A stretch of 64,000 nucleotides of DNA. Source: Eubacterium sp. Lineage in GTDB: Bacteria; Bacillota; Clostridia; Oscillospirales; Acutalibacteraceae. The stretch lies in NCBI GenBank assembly GCA_017446095.1, contig JAFSRN010000022.1, forward strand, positions 1 through 64,000, given 5' to 3'. Under the pieces are notes generated by a model. It did not search any database and was not told where the DNA came from. It was given only the letters and a program-made list of their open reading frames with translations. This document shows, piece by piece, positions 32,011-41,155 of this stretch (position 1 is the first letter of the stretch; each line of letters starts with the position of its first letter). A program made the translations under genes and the position numbers.

Positions 32011-34230
32011 TCAGGAAATATCGTTAGGGTTAATGTCAACACTGATGCTGACCTGTTTATATTCTTTGTTTTTAGTTATGATTTTAAGTATTTCCGTAAC
32101 CATAGAGCGCACGTTTTCGGAATTCTTACATTTAAGCGCAAGACGGTAGCGGAAATGGTTGTTTATTTTTGATATTTTGGACGGTGTGGGTCCGAGTACA
32201 ACGAGTTTAACTTCGCTGTATTTTTCTTTGTTGAGGCGCACAAGCTCGTCAAAAAACGCCTTTGCGCACAGCGCGGTTTTATTTTCGTCCTCGCTTGTAA
32301 ACGAAACAGAGATAAGATCGCAGTACGGCGGGTAAATCATAAGGCGGCGCATCTCAATTTCGCTTTCGTAGAAGCCTTTGTAGTCCTGATCGGAAGCGTA
32401 GATAATCGTATCGTTATACGGGTTAATCGTCTGTATAACGGCTTTGCCCTTAACGTTTCTGCGCCCTGCCCTGCCGACTACCTGCGTTATCAGATCAAAC
32501 GATTTTTCAGACGCGGTGTAGCTTTCGTCGTACAACGAGTTATCAGCATTCACAACGCCAACAAGCGTAACGTTATCAAAGTCAAGCCCTTTTGCAACCA
32601 TCTGCGTGCCGATTAAAATATCGTAGTCACCTGCGGCAAACGCGTCCAGAATCTTCTGGTGCGAGAACTTTGTGGTGGTTGTATCGGCATCCATACGCAC
32701 AATGCGCGCAGTCGGGAAAGCCTTATACAGCTCGTCCTCAATACGCTGCGTGCCGAAACCGCTGTACCTAACAGAATCGCTGCCGCACTCGGGGCAGATG
32801 TTATCAAGCGGTTTGGTAAAGCCGCAGTAGTGGCACACAAGGCGGTTATTGTAACTGTGATAAGTAAGCGATATTGAGCAGTTTGGGCACATTACAATGT
32901 GACCGCACTTGTTGCAAGCAATAAACGTGTTATAGCCGCGGCGGTTAATAAGCAGAATGGTCTGCTTGCCGCTGTCAAGATTTTCCTGAATAAGGTTTTT
33001 GAGCGTGGCGGAAAGCGGCGTTTTGTTGCCGTTTCGCGCCTCGCGCTTCATATCAACGGTTATAACGTCGGGCAAGTCCGCGTCGCCGTAGCGTTCACTT
33101 AACTCACAAAGAACGTATTTGCCTTTTTTTGCGTTAGAGTATGCCTCAATGCTCGGCGTGGCGGAAGTCATCAAAAACAGCGCTTTGTTGTAGCCTGCTC
33201 TGAAGCGTGCAACGTCCTTTGTGTTGTAGCGCGGCGTGCGTTCAGATTTGTAGGTATGCTCTTGTTCCTCGTCCATAATAATAAGACCGAGGTTGTGAAG
33301 CGGTGCAAAAATCGCAGAGCGAGTGCCTATAACTATCTTCGCGTCCCCTCTGTCGGCGCGTTTATATTCGTCGTTGCGCTCGCCGATAGAAAGCCCGCTG
33401 TGGATAACCGCGCACTTGCTGCCGTAACGCTTATGAAAAATCGCAAGCGTCTGCGGTGTTAGCGAAATCTCGGGCACAAGCACTATGGCGTCCTTGCCGC
33501 TGTTGATTGCATCGTCAATCAGTTTTAAGTAAACCTGCGTTTTGCCGCTGCCGGTTACGCCGTAAAGCAAGCCCGTTCCGCCGCCGTTTTGCATCATATT
33601 TGCATAAGTGCTGTAAGCGTTCTGCTGTTCTGCAGAAAGCTCAATCGGCGTTTGCTCGCCTTCGGTAACATCGGCATAAGGCGTGGTTAACACTTCGCGC
33701 TTATAAAACTCAACAATGCCGTTTTTCTCAAGGTTTTTGAGCACTGTCATGCCAACGCTGCAAAATTCGCAAACCTCGTTTGCAGATGCACTGCCAACGT
33801 CAAGCAGCAAATCGCAAACGGTCTTTTGCTTTTTGGTAACGCCAAGCAGCACATCCTCGCTGTCGTCAACAAGGCGAACCATACGCTCGCTCTTGCCTTT
33901 AAACTTGCCGTAGCCGCGCGGCAGCATTTGTTTTAAGCAGTCGTAAGTAGTGCAAAAACATCTTTCACGCAACCAGAGTGCAAGGCTTACCATCTCATCG
34001 ATAAGGACTTTTTTATCAATGCTGTGAATGAATTTTAACTTGTCCGTATTGCCGTTTTTAAGCGCCACAACAATACCGCTGCGCAGCACGTTGCCTGCGC
34101 CGAAAGGCACCTTAACGTCATAGCCGACTTCAATCTTATCGGCAAATTCGGCAGGTACTGCATAACTGTAATCGGTGTCAAAACTGAAAAAGGTCTTATC
34201 AACGGCAATTTCAGCAATAAGGTTATTCAT
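32011..34230 (-). CDS. priA: Primosomal protein N', replication restart helicase PriA
   Basis: Superfamily 2 helicase that reloads the replisome at stalled forks; 739 residues. N-terminal DNA-binding domain, Walker A GVTGSGKTQ, Walker B IIMDEEQEH, and a zinc domain with four CxxC pairs (CNKCG, CPNC, CHYCG, CPECG; about 435-480), then the C-terminal helicase and CTD. The stop/start junction with rpoZ overlaps by 1 base. Confidence 0.97.
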   Translation of the reverse strand: MNNLIAEIAVDKTFFSFDTDYSYAVPAEFADKIEVGYDVKVPFGAGNVLRSGIVVALKNGNTDKLKFIHSIDKKVLIDEMVSLALWLRERCFCTTYDCLKQMLPRGYGKFKGKSERMVRLVDDSEDVLLGVTKKQKTVCDLLLDVGSASANEVCEFCSVGMTVLKNLEKNGIVEFYKREVLTTPYADVTEGEQTPIELSAEQQNAYSTYANMMQNGGGTGLLYGVTGSGKTQVYLKLIDDAINSGKDAIVLVPEISLTPQTLAIFHKRYGSKCAVIHSGLSIGERNDEYKRADRGDAKIVIGTRSAIFAPLHNLGLIIMDEEQEHTYKSERTPRYNTKDVARFRAGYNKALFLMTSATPSIEAYSNAKKGKYVLCELSERYGDADLPDVITVDMKREARNGNKTPLSATLKNLIQENLDSGKQTILLINRRGYNTFIACNKCGHIVMCPNCSISLTYHSYNNRLVCHYCGFTKPLDNICPECGSDSVRYSGFGTQRIEDELYKAFPTARIVRMDADTTTTKFSHQKILDAFAAGDYDILIGTQMVAKGLDFDNVTLVGVVNADNSLYDESYTASEKSFDLITQVVGRAGRRNVKGKAVIQTINPYNDTIIYASDQDYKGFYESEIEMRRLMIYPPYCDLISVSFTSEDENKTALCAKAFFDELVRLNKEKYSEVKLVVLGPTPSKISKINNHFRYRLALKCKNSENVRSMVTEILKIITKNKEYKQVSISVDINPNDIS

Positions 34231-34439
34231 TATACATTTTTGATTTCGTCAGGTTCCTGAACAATATACTTGCCGTTGCAGATTTCATCAATCGCGGTGG
34301 AAACAGTCTTTTCTTCAATATGTTCCTCACGTTCGATAGCTTCATCTCTGATTTCTCTTGCTCTTTTAGCAGTGCCGATTACAAGGCTGTAACGGCTGTT
34401 AACGTTTGCAAGCATTTTCTTTAAATCCGGGTTAAACAT
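34230..34439 (-). CDS. rpoZ: RNA polymerase omega subunit
   Basis: 69-residue small subunit that helps assemble RNA polymerase. The core NSRYSLVIGTAKRAREI is the conserved omega motif (about 14-30), followed by an acidic helix and SVSTAIDEICNGKY-like segment. It lies 12 bases after gmk and before priA as in other Firmicutes; coaBC, usually between rpoZ and priA, is absent. Confidence 0.92.
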   Translation of the reverse strand: MFNPDLKKMLANVNSRYSLVIGTAKRAREIRDEAIEREEHIEEKTVSTAIDEICNGKYIVQEPDEIKNV

Positions 34440-34451
34440 AGTGGTTCTCCT

Positions 34452-35033
34452 TTATTTATCATTACGAACAGCAAGTTCGTCGTTTAATATGTTATTGATT
34501 GTTTCAACACAATCTTCAAGCACATCGTTTACAACGTTGTATTTGTAAAGCGATGACATTTCCATTTCGTACTCGGCAGCACGGATACGGTTTTCTATAT
34601 CCTCGTGGCTGTCGGTGCTGCGTTTGTGCAGCCTTCTGCGAAGTTCGTCAAGGCTTGGCGGCGAGAGGAAAATTGATACGCAGTCAGGTATCATTTTCAT
34701 TATATTCTGCGCGCCTTCAACCTCGATTATAAGAAAACAGATTTTACCTTTGGCAATCGCTTTTTCCACTCCCTCAACAGGTGTGCCGTAGTAGCAGTTA
34801 TTGTAGCGCGCGTACTCAAGCAGCTTGCCGTCGTTAATCATCTGTAAAAACTCGTCGTCTGTTTTAAAGTAGTAATTGACGCCGTTAATCTCACCTTCGC
34901 GCGGCTTGCGCGTGGTGGCGGAAACGGATTCAACAATATCGCTTCTTATCTTTTTAAGTTCAGCAAAAACGGTGTCCTTACCGCAGCCGCTGGGGGCAGA
35001 CATTACAACAAGCAATCCGCATTTATTTTCCAT
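34452..35033 (-). CDS. gmk: Guanylate kinase
   Basis: Phosphorylates GMP to GDP; 193 residues. P-loop SAPSGCGKDT, GMP-binding SVSATTRKPREGE and NYYF, LIIEVEGAQNI, and LRRRLHKRSTDS (lid arginines). Start at ATG 35033 (MENKCG), which has GGAGG 6 bases upstream; a longer in-frame start at 35063 would overlap remA and lacks a site. Confidence 0.96.
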   Translation of the reverse strand: MENKCGLLVVMSAPSGCGKDTVFAELKKIRSDIVESVSATTRKPREGEINGVNYYFKTDDEFLQMINDGKLLEYARYNNCYYGTPVEGVEKAIAKGKICFLIIEVEGAQNIMKMIPDCVSIFLSPPSLDELRRRLHKRSTDSHEDIENRIRAAEYEMEMSSLYKYNVVNDVLEDCVETINNILNDELAVRNDK

Positions 35034-35034
35034 A

Positions 35035-35274
35035 TCAGACCTCCGAATTAAACCTGCTTTCAATTTGTGTAAGTTCCATATAACTTAAAATTACGTTATC
35101 TGAATCTGTGATTATAACACTCTTTGTTTTTCTGCCGTGGGTTGCGTCGATAAGAGTTCCGTTTTCCTTACTCTTTTGCACCATACGCTTTACAGGCGCA
35201 GATTCGGGCGAAACGATTGATATAACTCTGTCGGCATTAACAAGATTGCCGAAGCCTATATTAACTAATACCAT
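35035..35274 (-). CDS. remA: RemA/DUF370 DNA-binding regulator
   Basis: 79-residue member of the RemA family, the regulator of biofilm matrix and osmoprotection genes in Bacillus. Signature: NIGFGNLVNADRVISIVSPES near the N-terminus and ATHGRKTKSVIITDS in the middle. It lies between yicC and gmk exactly as in Bacillus (ylzA). In this organism its targets are unknown. Confidence 0.93.
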   Translation of the reverse strand: MVLVNIGFGNLVNADRVISIVSPESAPVKRMVQKSKENGTLIDATHGRKTKSVIITDSDNVILSYMELTQIESRFNSEV

Positions 35275-35285
35275 AATTATTCCTC

Positions 35286-36164
35286 TTACTCGATGTTCTG
35301 AACCTGCTCTCTGATTTTTTCAATCTCGCTTTTGATGTCAACCACTTTGCGTGCAATTTCAACATCATTAGCCTTTGAGCCGATAGTATTAGCCTCGCGG
35401 TTGATTTCCTGAATAAGGAAGTCCATCTTCCTGCCGACAGCCTCTTCGGATTCAAGGAACTTTTCAAGCTGTGCGATGTGTGAGCGCAGGCGTACGGTTT
35501 CTTCCGCAACTGCAACCTTATCGGCATAGATTGCAACTTCCTGAATCATACGCGCTTCGTCGATAGAAACGTCGCCTATGAGTTCATGCACACGGGCAGT
35601 AAGTTTATCGTTGTACTCGCGAACGGTTTCCGGTGAGCGTTCCTCAATGAACGAAACGCAGTCAAGAATGTAGTGAGCGCGGGAAAGAATATCTTCTTTC
35701 ATCTTTTCGCCCTCAACCTCGCGCATTGAAATAAACTTTTCAAGCGCTTCGTCACAGACTGTTTTAACGAATTTTGTAATTTTTTCCTCGTCCTCTTCGT
35801 CCTTTCTTACAATAAGAACATCGGGAAATCTGCTGATGGTGGAAGCGCCGTAATCTTCTTTAAGACCGTAGGTGCTGCCAAGCTCTTTAAGCGCCTTTAC
35901 ATATGCGCTTGCAAGCGTGTTGTTAACAACAATGTCAGCCGATTCGGTATTAAGCGCTTCAATACCGACAAAGCAGTCTACCTTGCCACGGGCAACCTTT
36001 GAGCCGATATAGGACTTAATCTTATCGTCAAGAAAGCCGTATGCTCGCGGTATTCTTGAAGAAAACTCAAAATACCTGTGGTTTACTGATTTTAATTCAA
36101 CAGTAATTATATAGCCGTCAATTTCCTCAACAGCTCTGCCGAAGCCTGTCATTGATTTAATCAT
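35286..36164 (-). CDS. YicC/YloC family endoribonuclease
   Basis: 292-residue protein of the YicC family, recently described as endoribonucleases in E. coli and Bacillus. Family ends are both clear: MIKSMTGFGRA at the start and GSKANDVEIARKVVDIKSEIEKIREQ at the end. It is the first gene of the long operon and has GGAGG before the ATG. Cellular targets are unknown here. Confidence 0.93.
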   Translation of the reverse strand: MIKSMTGFGRAVEEIDGYIITVELKSVNHRYFEFSSRIPRAYGFLDDKIKSYIGSKVARGKVDCFVGIEALNTESADIVVNNTLASAYVKALKELGSTYGLKEDYGASTISRFPDVLIVRKDEEDEEKITKFVKTVCDEALEKFISMREVEGEKMKEDILSRAHYILDCVSFIEERSPETVREYNDKLTARVHELIGDVSIDEARMIQEVAIYADKVAVAEETVRLRSHIAQLEKFLESEEAVGRKMDFLIQEINREANTIGSKANDVEIARKVVDIKSEIEKIREQVQNIE

Positions 36165-36191
36165 AGTGACGCCTCCTTATAAATTATAATT

Positions 36192-36220
36192 ATTATAGTT
36201 ATCTTCAACTTACAGGTCAA
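36192..36220 (-). promoter_or_regulatory. Promoter of the yicC-spoVM operon
   Basis: Minus strand: -35 TTGACC (36220-36215), 17-base spacer, -10 TATAAT (36197-36192). No terminator was seen between it and 22951. Confidence 0.82.
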
Positions 36221-36271
36221 TAGTTTGTTAACAATTAGTTTACAAATTTAATAATATATTTACAAATAAGG

Positions 36272-36297
36272 TAAAACAGAGGGCGTTAATGCCCTCT
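36272..36297 (-). terminator. Terminator of der-plsY
   Basis: AGAGGGC/GCCCTCT stem with a 6-base loop, tail GTTTTACC on the minus strand, 8 bases after the plsY stop. Confidence 0.8.
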
Positions 36298-36304
36298 GCA
36301 ATAA

Positions 36305-36973
36305 TCAATGTTTAAATTTATGCTTCTTTTCCTTCTTTTTAAAAGTAATCTTATTTTCCTTGTGTTCAAGAAGGTTAACAATATTTTCCTTGTGCTTAAC
36401 TATAACGATAACAGAAAATACAAGTGCGATTACCGTCAGCGGAATACTTAAGTAAAACGCAAATGTGTATATGGGATAGAATATCGCCATAAGTATTGAG
36501 CCGAGGCTAACATACTGCGTTACCGCAACGGTTATGATGAACATTGCAAGCAGTATAAGCGCGATTCGCCAATCCACAAGGAACACCATTCCGCCGCTTG
36601 TAGCGACGCCTTTGCCACCCTTGAACTTGAAGAAGCACGGATAGATGTGACCGATAACGCAGAAAAAGCCTGCAAATGACTTGAGCATAATAGTTGCGTT
36701 ATCGCCGAAAAGCTTGTAGCCTGTGAGTTCCTTTTCCTTAATCATAAGAAAAGCAATCAGAATAGCGATTCCGACCTTTGCCATATCGCCGATAATCGTC
36801 AGCACCGCAAACGCCTTGCCGTAATTGCGCAGCATATTTGTTGAGCCTGCGTTGCCGCTGCCGTGGCTGCGTACATCATCGTGCTTAATGCGAGTAGACA
36901 GAATTACGCCGAAGTTAAGGCTGCCGAGCAGATACGAAATAATTGCTACCAAAATCAACTTGAAGATTGTCAT
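36305..36973 (-). CDS. plsY: Glycerol-3-phosphate acyltransferase PlsY
   Basis: Integral membrane enzyme that makes lysophosphatidic acid from acyl phosphate and glycerol-3-phosphate. 222 residues with about five helices; conserved loops SYLLGSLNFG, SHGSGNAGSTNMLRNYG (about 36-52) and FKGGKGVATSGG (about 117-128). The C-terminal tail is Lys-rich. It overlaps der by 4 bases (ATGA), a common pair in Firmicutes. Confidence 0.96.
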   Translation of the reverse strand: MTIFKLILVAIISYLLGSLNFGVILSTRIKHDDVRSHGSGNAGSTNMLRNYGKAFAVLTIIGDMAKVGIAILIAFLMIKEKELTGYKLFGDNATIMLKSFAGFFCVIGHIYPCFFKFKGGKGVATSGGMVFLVDWRIALILLAMFIITVAVTQYVSLGSILMAIFYPIYTFAFYLSIPLTVIALVFSVIVIVKHKENIVNLLEHKENKITFKKKEKKHKFKH

Positions 36974-38301
36974 TTTCCGCCCTCACCCCGTTCTCTGATG
37001 ATAAATCTTATCGGCGTGCCGTCAAGACCGAATATTTCGCGTATCTGATTTTCAAGATACCTCTGGTATGAGAAGTGGAACAGGTCGGCGCGGTTTACAA
37101 AGAATACGAATGTAGGCGGCCTTGTGGAAGCCTGAGTCATATAGTAAATCTTGAGCCTTCTGCCCTTATCCGTAGGCGGCTGAACTCGTGCTGTTGCAGT
37201 TGTAAGCACCTCGTTTAGCTTGCCTGTGGAAATACGCATTGAGTTTTGCGAGTGAACAAAAACAATCATTTCAAAAAGCTTGTCAATCCTCTGCCCTGTT
37301 TTGGCAGAGATAAACATAATCGGTGCGTATGACATAAACGAAAAGTCAACTGCAAGCTTTTCCCTGAATTCCTTCATCGTGTTGCCGTCTTTTTCGATAG
37401 CATCCCACTTGTTTACAGCGATAATGCACGCCTTGCCTTGCTCAAGAGCAATGCCTGCAACCTTGCTGTCCTGCTCGGTAAAGCCTTCCGTCGCGTCAAT
37501 CATAATAACGCAGACGTTTGCGCGCTCAACGCTCATTCTCGCGCGGATAATCGAGTATTTTTCTATATCATCGTTAACGCGGCTCTTGCGGCGCAGTCCG
37601 GCTGTGTCAATAAAGTTGAACTTGCCGTACTCATTTTCGATATAAGTATCGGTAGCGTCGCGCGTTGTGCCGGCAATGTCTGACACAATGGCTCTGTCCT
37701 GACCGCTGATTTTGTTAACAAGCGAGGATTTACCTGCATTCGGCTTGCCTATAACAGCAACGTTGATGATTTCTTCATCCTCCTCGTCGTCATCGCTCTG
37801 CTCGGGGAAATACTTGATGATTTCATCAAGCAAATCGCCTGTGCCGTGGCCGTGAACGGATGAAACAGCAATCGGGTCGCCGATGCCGAGATTGTAGAAT
37901 TCGTAAAACTCAGGGTCGGGCTCGCCGATTTTGTCGCACTTATTAACGCAAAGCACAACTGGTTTGTTGCTGCGCATAAGCATTGCGGCAACCTCCTGGT
38001 CACTTGCAACAACGCCGCAGTGAAGGTCGCATACAAGGACAATAACATCAGCCGTATCAATGGCAATCTGCGCCTGTGCACGCATCTGCTTCAAAATAAC
38101 ATCGTCGCTGTACGGCTCAATGCCGCCCGTATCAACAAGCAGAAAATGGCGGTTAAGCCATTCGCAGTCGCCGTAAATTCTGTCGCGCGTAACGCCGGGT
38201 GTATCATCAACAATGGACATCCGTGCGCCGATAAGTTTATTAAAAAGTGTTGATTTGCCAACGTTAGGTCTGCCGACGATGGCAACTACAGGTTTTGGCA
38301 T
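36970..38301 (-). CDS. der: Ribosome-associated GTPase Der (EngA)
   Basis: Two-GTPase-domain protein needed for 50S assembly; 443 residues. First P-loop GRPNVGKST (about 10-18) with DTPGVTRDRIYG; second GKPNAGKSS (about 185-193) with DIAGTTRDATDT, and NKCDK/NKWDA G4 motifs. A KH-like C-terminal domain ends FIIRERGEGGK. AAGGGTGGT precedes the ATG. Confidence 0.97.
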   Translation of the reverse strand: MPKPVVAIVGRPNVGKSTLFNKLIGARMSIVDDTPGVTRDRIYGDCEWLNRHFLLVDTGGIEPYSDDVILKQMRAQAQIAIDTADVIVLVCDLHCGVVASDQEVAAMLMRSNKPVVLCVNKCDKIGEPDPEFYEFYNLGIGDPIAVSSVHGHGTGDLLDEIIKYFPEQSDDDEEDEEIINVAVIGKPNAGKSSLVNKISGQDRAIVSDIAGTTRDATDTYIENEYGKFNFIDTAGLRRKSRVNDDIEKYSIIRARMSVERANVCVIMIDATEGFTEQDSKVAGIALEQGKACIIAVNKWDAIEKDGNTMKEFREKLAVDFSFMSYAPIMFISAKTGQRIDKLFEMIVFVHSQNSMRISTGKLNEVLTTATARVQPPTDKGRRLKIYYMTQASTRPPTFVFFVNRADLFHFSYQRYLENQIREIFGLDGTPIRFIIRERGEGGK

Positions 38302-38330
38302 AAAATCACCACCCTTTCATAATCTGATTA

Positions 38331-38360
38331 CAACAAGAAAGGCGGCTAAAAACAGCCGCC
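38331..38360 (-). terminator. Terminator of yceD-rpmF
   Basis: GGCGGCT/AGCCGCC stem with a 6-base A-rich loop (plus strand), minus tail TTTCTTGTTG; it follows the rpmF stop by 11 bases. Confidence 0.8.
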
Positions 38361-38371
38361 GTTACTTGATA

Positions 38372-38551
38372 TTAGTCAACTTCAATTACTTCTTTTCCGT
38401 TGTAGTAACCGCAGCTCGGGCAAACCCTGTGCGGTACTGTGTACTCAGAGCAATTCGGGCACTTTACAAGTGTCGGCGCAGTTGCCTTCCAGACACTTGA
38501 TCTTCTCTTATTCTTTCTTGTCTTTGAAGTTCTTCTAGCAGGTACAGCCAT
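38372..38551 (-). CDS. rpmF: 50S ribosomal protein L32
   Basis: 59-residue ribosomal protein. It starts [18 protein letters not shown], as L32 does, and has two zinc CxxC pairs, CPNC (about 31-34) and CPSC (about 44-47). AGGAGGAAGAAAA precedes the ATG. It follows the DUF177 gene by 42 bases, the near-universal yceD-rpmF pairing. Confidence 0.97.
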   Translation of the reverse strand: MAVPARRTSKTRKNKRRSSVWKATAPTLVKCPNCSEYTVPHRVCPSCGYYNGKEVIEVD

Positions 38552-38593
38552 TTTTCTTCCTCCTTATTATCAAAAACTAAAATCGTTAATTTA

Positions 38594-39094
38594 CTAATCA
38601 TCCAGCAACTGCAGCAGCGCCGCCATACGCGGGTCAACATCTTTTGCACAGTCGCATGAACCTTCGTTAAGATTCTTGCCGCACTTCGGACAAATGCCTT
38701 TGCAGTCCTCGCTGCACAGCATTTTTTGCGGCAGAAACAGTTGAATTTCCTGATAAATAAAATCGTCAAGATCAAGCTTGCAGCCATCGATAACTACGAA
38801 ATCGTCAAAATCATCGTCCTCATTTTCAAGCTTTTCAACAGCGATTTTGTTAATATCAAAGGAATATTCCCTTTCAAAATCCTCGGCACATCTGTCGCAC
38901 ACGCCGAAGAAATCAAAGCGTACATTCAAATCGAGGTAAACAACGTCTGCTTTACAGTAAGCTTTACCCTTGACGTCAACACCGTTTTTGAGTGGTTGGT
39001 AGGTGCTGTATTCAAAGTCGTCAAACTTGATGTTTGTATCAATATTGATAACTTCATTGTCAAAATTGAATAAGTTTGTAAAATCGAGTTGCAT
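38594..39094 (-). CDS. yceD: YceD/DUF177 family protein (23S rRNA accumulation)
   Basis: 166-residue DUF177 protein. Two Cys pairs: CDRCAEDF (about 65-72) and, at the end, CPKCGKNLNEGSCDC (about 135-149), with the typical DPRMAALLQLL finish. In other bacteria it affects 23S rRNA levels and is made with L32. It has a strong promoter (39131-39159). Confidence 0.9.
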   Translation of the reverse strand: MQLDFTNLFNFDNEVINIDTNIKFDDFEYSTYQPLKNGVDVKGKAYCKADVVYLDLNVRFDFFGVCDRCAEDFEREYSFDINKIAVEKLENEDDDFDDFVVIDGCKLDLDDFIYQEIQLFLPQKMLCSEDCKGICPKCGKNLNEGSCDCAKDVDPRMAALLQLLDD

Positions 39095-39130
39095 ACAAAA
39101 TACCCCAATTATGCACTTTGCACTTAATGT

Positions 39131-39159
39131 ATTATATATACAGAAACTGCTTTTGTCAA
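39131..39159 (-). promoter_or_regulatory. Promoter of yceD-rpmF
   Basis: Minus strand: consensus -35 TTGACA (39159-39154), 17-base spacer, -10 TATAAT (39136-39131). Confidence 0.85.
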
Positions 39160-39180
39160 TAGTAAAATCTTAAATTAACT

Positions 39181-39211
39181 AAAAATACTACGGGTGGGAC
39201 AGTACCCACCC
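39181..39211 (-). terminator. Terminator of tig-clpP-clpX
   Basis: GGGTGGG/CCCACCC stem with a 6-base loop, minus tail GTAGTATTTTTA, just after the clpX stop. Confidence 0.8.
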
Positions 39212-39217
39212 ATAATT

Positions 39218-40507
39218 TTATGCTTTTTTAAGTTTATCCTGTGTGAGCTGAATCGGCTCGCGCTTTTTGTTAGTCCTGATAAGCGGCTGTGTGTTGCTGC
39301 GAACGGAATCCTCCGTAACCACAATTTTTTCAATCGTGTAGTCGGAAGGTACTCTGTACATCAAATCACCGAGCACCGCTTCAAACACAGAGCGAAGTCC
39401 CCTTGCGCCCGTCTTTCTTTCAAGCGTGATTTCAGCCATAGCCTCAAGCGCGCCGTCCTGGAACTGAAGTTCAACATTGTCCATTTCAAAAAGCTTTGTG
39501 TACTGCTTAACAATTGAGTTTTTAGGCTCTGTCATAATGCGGACAAGTGCGTCCTTATCAAGGTCGCTGAGTACCGAAACAACAGGGATTCTGCCGATAA
39601 GTTCAGGGATAAGACCGTACTTAACAAGGTCGTGCTGCGTGATATTTTTAAGGATTTCTTCCTGCTCGAGCTTGTTCTTTTCCATATCCGATCCGAAGCC
39701 GAGCGAACCTCTGCCAAGGCGATTTTCGATAATCCTCTCAATACCGTCAAACGCGCCGCCGCAGATAAACAGAATGTTTGTTGTGTCAATCTGAATATAA
39801 TCCTGCTGCGGATGCTTACGTCCGCCGCCGGGCGGAACGTTTGCCTGCGTGCCTTCAAGGATCTTGAGCAGTGCCTGCTGTACGCCCTCGCCGCTTACGT
39901 CACGTGTGATTGAACGGTTTTCGCTCTTGCGCGAAATCTTATCAATCTCATCAACGTAAATAATACCTCTTTCAGCCTTTTCAATATCAAAATCGGCTGC
40001 CTGAATAAGGCGCAAAAGAATATTTTCCACATCCTCGCCGACATAGCCTGCTTCGGTAAGCGTGGTAGCGTCGGCAATAGCAAACGGAACGTTGAGGATT
40101 TTAGCAAGCGTCTGCGCAAGCATTGTCTTGCCGACACCGGTAGGACCGAGCAGAAGAATGTTGCTCTTCTGCAGCTCAACGTCGCCCTTGCCCTCGTAAA
40201 AGATACGCTTGTAATGGTTGTATACGGCAACGGAAAGAGTCTTTTTTGCATCCTCCTGACCGATAACGTACTCATCAAGCTTTTCCTTGATTTCCATAGG
40301 CTTGAGAAGCGTGATGTCGCCCATAACCTCTGAAGCGGAACTGTGGTTTTCCGCTGCGTCCTGCGCACGCATTAAGTCATTGCAAAGCGCAATACACTCG
40401 TCGCAGATAAATACGCCGTCCGGACCCTCGATGAGCCTGTAAACCATTGATTCACTTTTACCGCAGAAAGAACATTTTGCCGTATGACCCATATCGTTTC
40501 TGTTCAT
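39218..40507 (-). CDS. clpX: ATP-dependent Clp protease ATPase subunit ClpX
   Basis: AAA+ unfoldase that feeds ClpP; 429 residues. N-terminal zinc-binding domain with CSFCGK and CDEC (about 12-40). Walker [10 protein letters not shown] (about 120-128), YVDEIDKI, the pore loop GYVGED, and the ClpP-binding IGF-type loop written here as LGF in GRGSLGFGS. It lies 10 bases after clpP. Confidence 0.97.
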   Translation of the reverse strand: MNRNDMGHTAKCSFCGKSESMVYRLIEGPDGVFICDECIALCNDLMRAQDAAENHSSASEVMGDITLLKPMEIKEKLDEYVIGQEDAKKTLSVAVYNHYKRIFYEGKGDVELQKSNILLLGPTGVGKTMLAQTLAKILNVPFAIADATTLTEAGYVGEDVENILLRLIQAADFDIEKAERGIIYVDEIDKISRKSENRSITRDVSGEGVQQALLKILEGTQANVPPGGGRKHPQQDYIQIDTTNILFICGGAFDGIERIIENRLGRGSLGFGSDMEKNKLEQEEILKNITQHDLVKYGLIPELIGRIPVVSVLSDLDKDALVRIMTEPKNSIVKQYTKLFEMDNVELQFQDGALEAMAEITLERKTGARGLRSVFEAVLGDLMYRVPSDYTIEKIVVTEDSVRSNTQPLIRTNKKREPIQLTQDKLKKA

Positions 40508-40517
40508 CAGTTACCCC

Positions 40518-41111
40518 TTATCTTTTGTCGATTACCTTGTCAACAAGACCGTATTCCATAGCTTCCTGCGCGGTCATCCAGTTGTCTCTGTCGGTATCTT
40601 TAACAAGAGTTTCGTAATCTTTGCCGGTGTTTTCAGCAAGGATTCTGTTAAGTTTTTCCTTGGTTTTAACAAGGTTTCTTGCAGCGATTTCAACATCAGT
40701 AGTCTGACCTGTAATACCGCTGCCGCCAACGAGCGGCTGATGAATCAGAATCTCACTGTTTGGAAGCGCAATACGCTTGCCCTTTGTGCCGCTTGAAAGC
40801 AGGAACGCGCCCATGCTTGCAGCCATACCTACGCAGATTGTGGAAACATCGCACTTGATGTAATTCATTGTGTCGTAGATAGCCATGCCTGCGGTAACAG
40901 AGCCGCCGGGTGAATTGATGTAAAGCGAAATATCTTTGTCGCTATCCTGACTTTCAAGGAACAGAAGCTGTGCTACAACGAGCGAAGCGGTGTTATCGTC
41001 AACCTGGTCGGAAAGAACGATAATTCTGTCTGACAGAAGTCTTGAAAAGATGTCTACGCTTCTTTCGCCTGCGCTTGACTGTTCAATAACATATGGTACT
41101 AAAGATGCCAT
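40518..41111 (-). CDS. clpP: ATP-dependent Clp protease proteolytic subunit ClpP
   Basis: Serine protease core of 197 residues. The catalytic triad is S99 (GMAASMGAF), H124 (ILIHQPL) and the Asp in DTDRDNWM near 173. Order tig-clpP-clpX is the conserved arrangement in many Clostridia. Confidence 0.98.
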   Translation of the reverse strand: MASLVPYVIEQSSAGERSVDIFSRLLSDRIIVLSDQVDDNTASLVVAQLLFLESQDSDKDISLYINSPGGSVTAGMAIYDTMNYIKCDVSTICVGMAASMGAFLLSSGTKGKRIALPNSEILIHQPLVGGSGITGQTTDVEIAARNLVKTKEKLNRILAENTGKDYETLVKDTDRDNWMTAQEAMEYGLVDKVIDKR

Positions 41112-41155
41112 AAAATCACTATCCTTTAAAATTATTATTGCAAATCAAAATGGCT

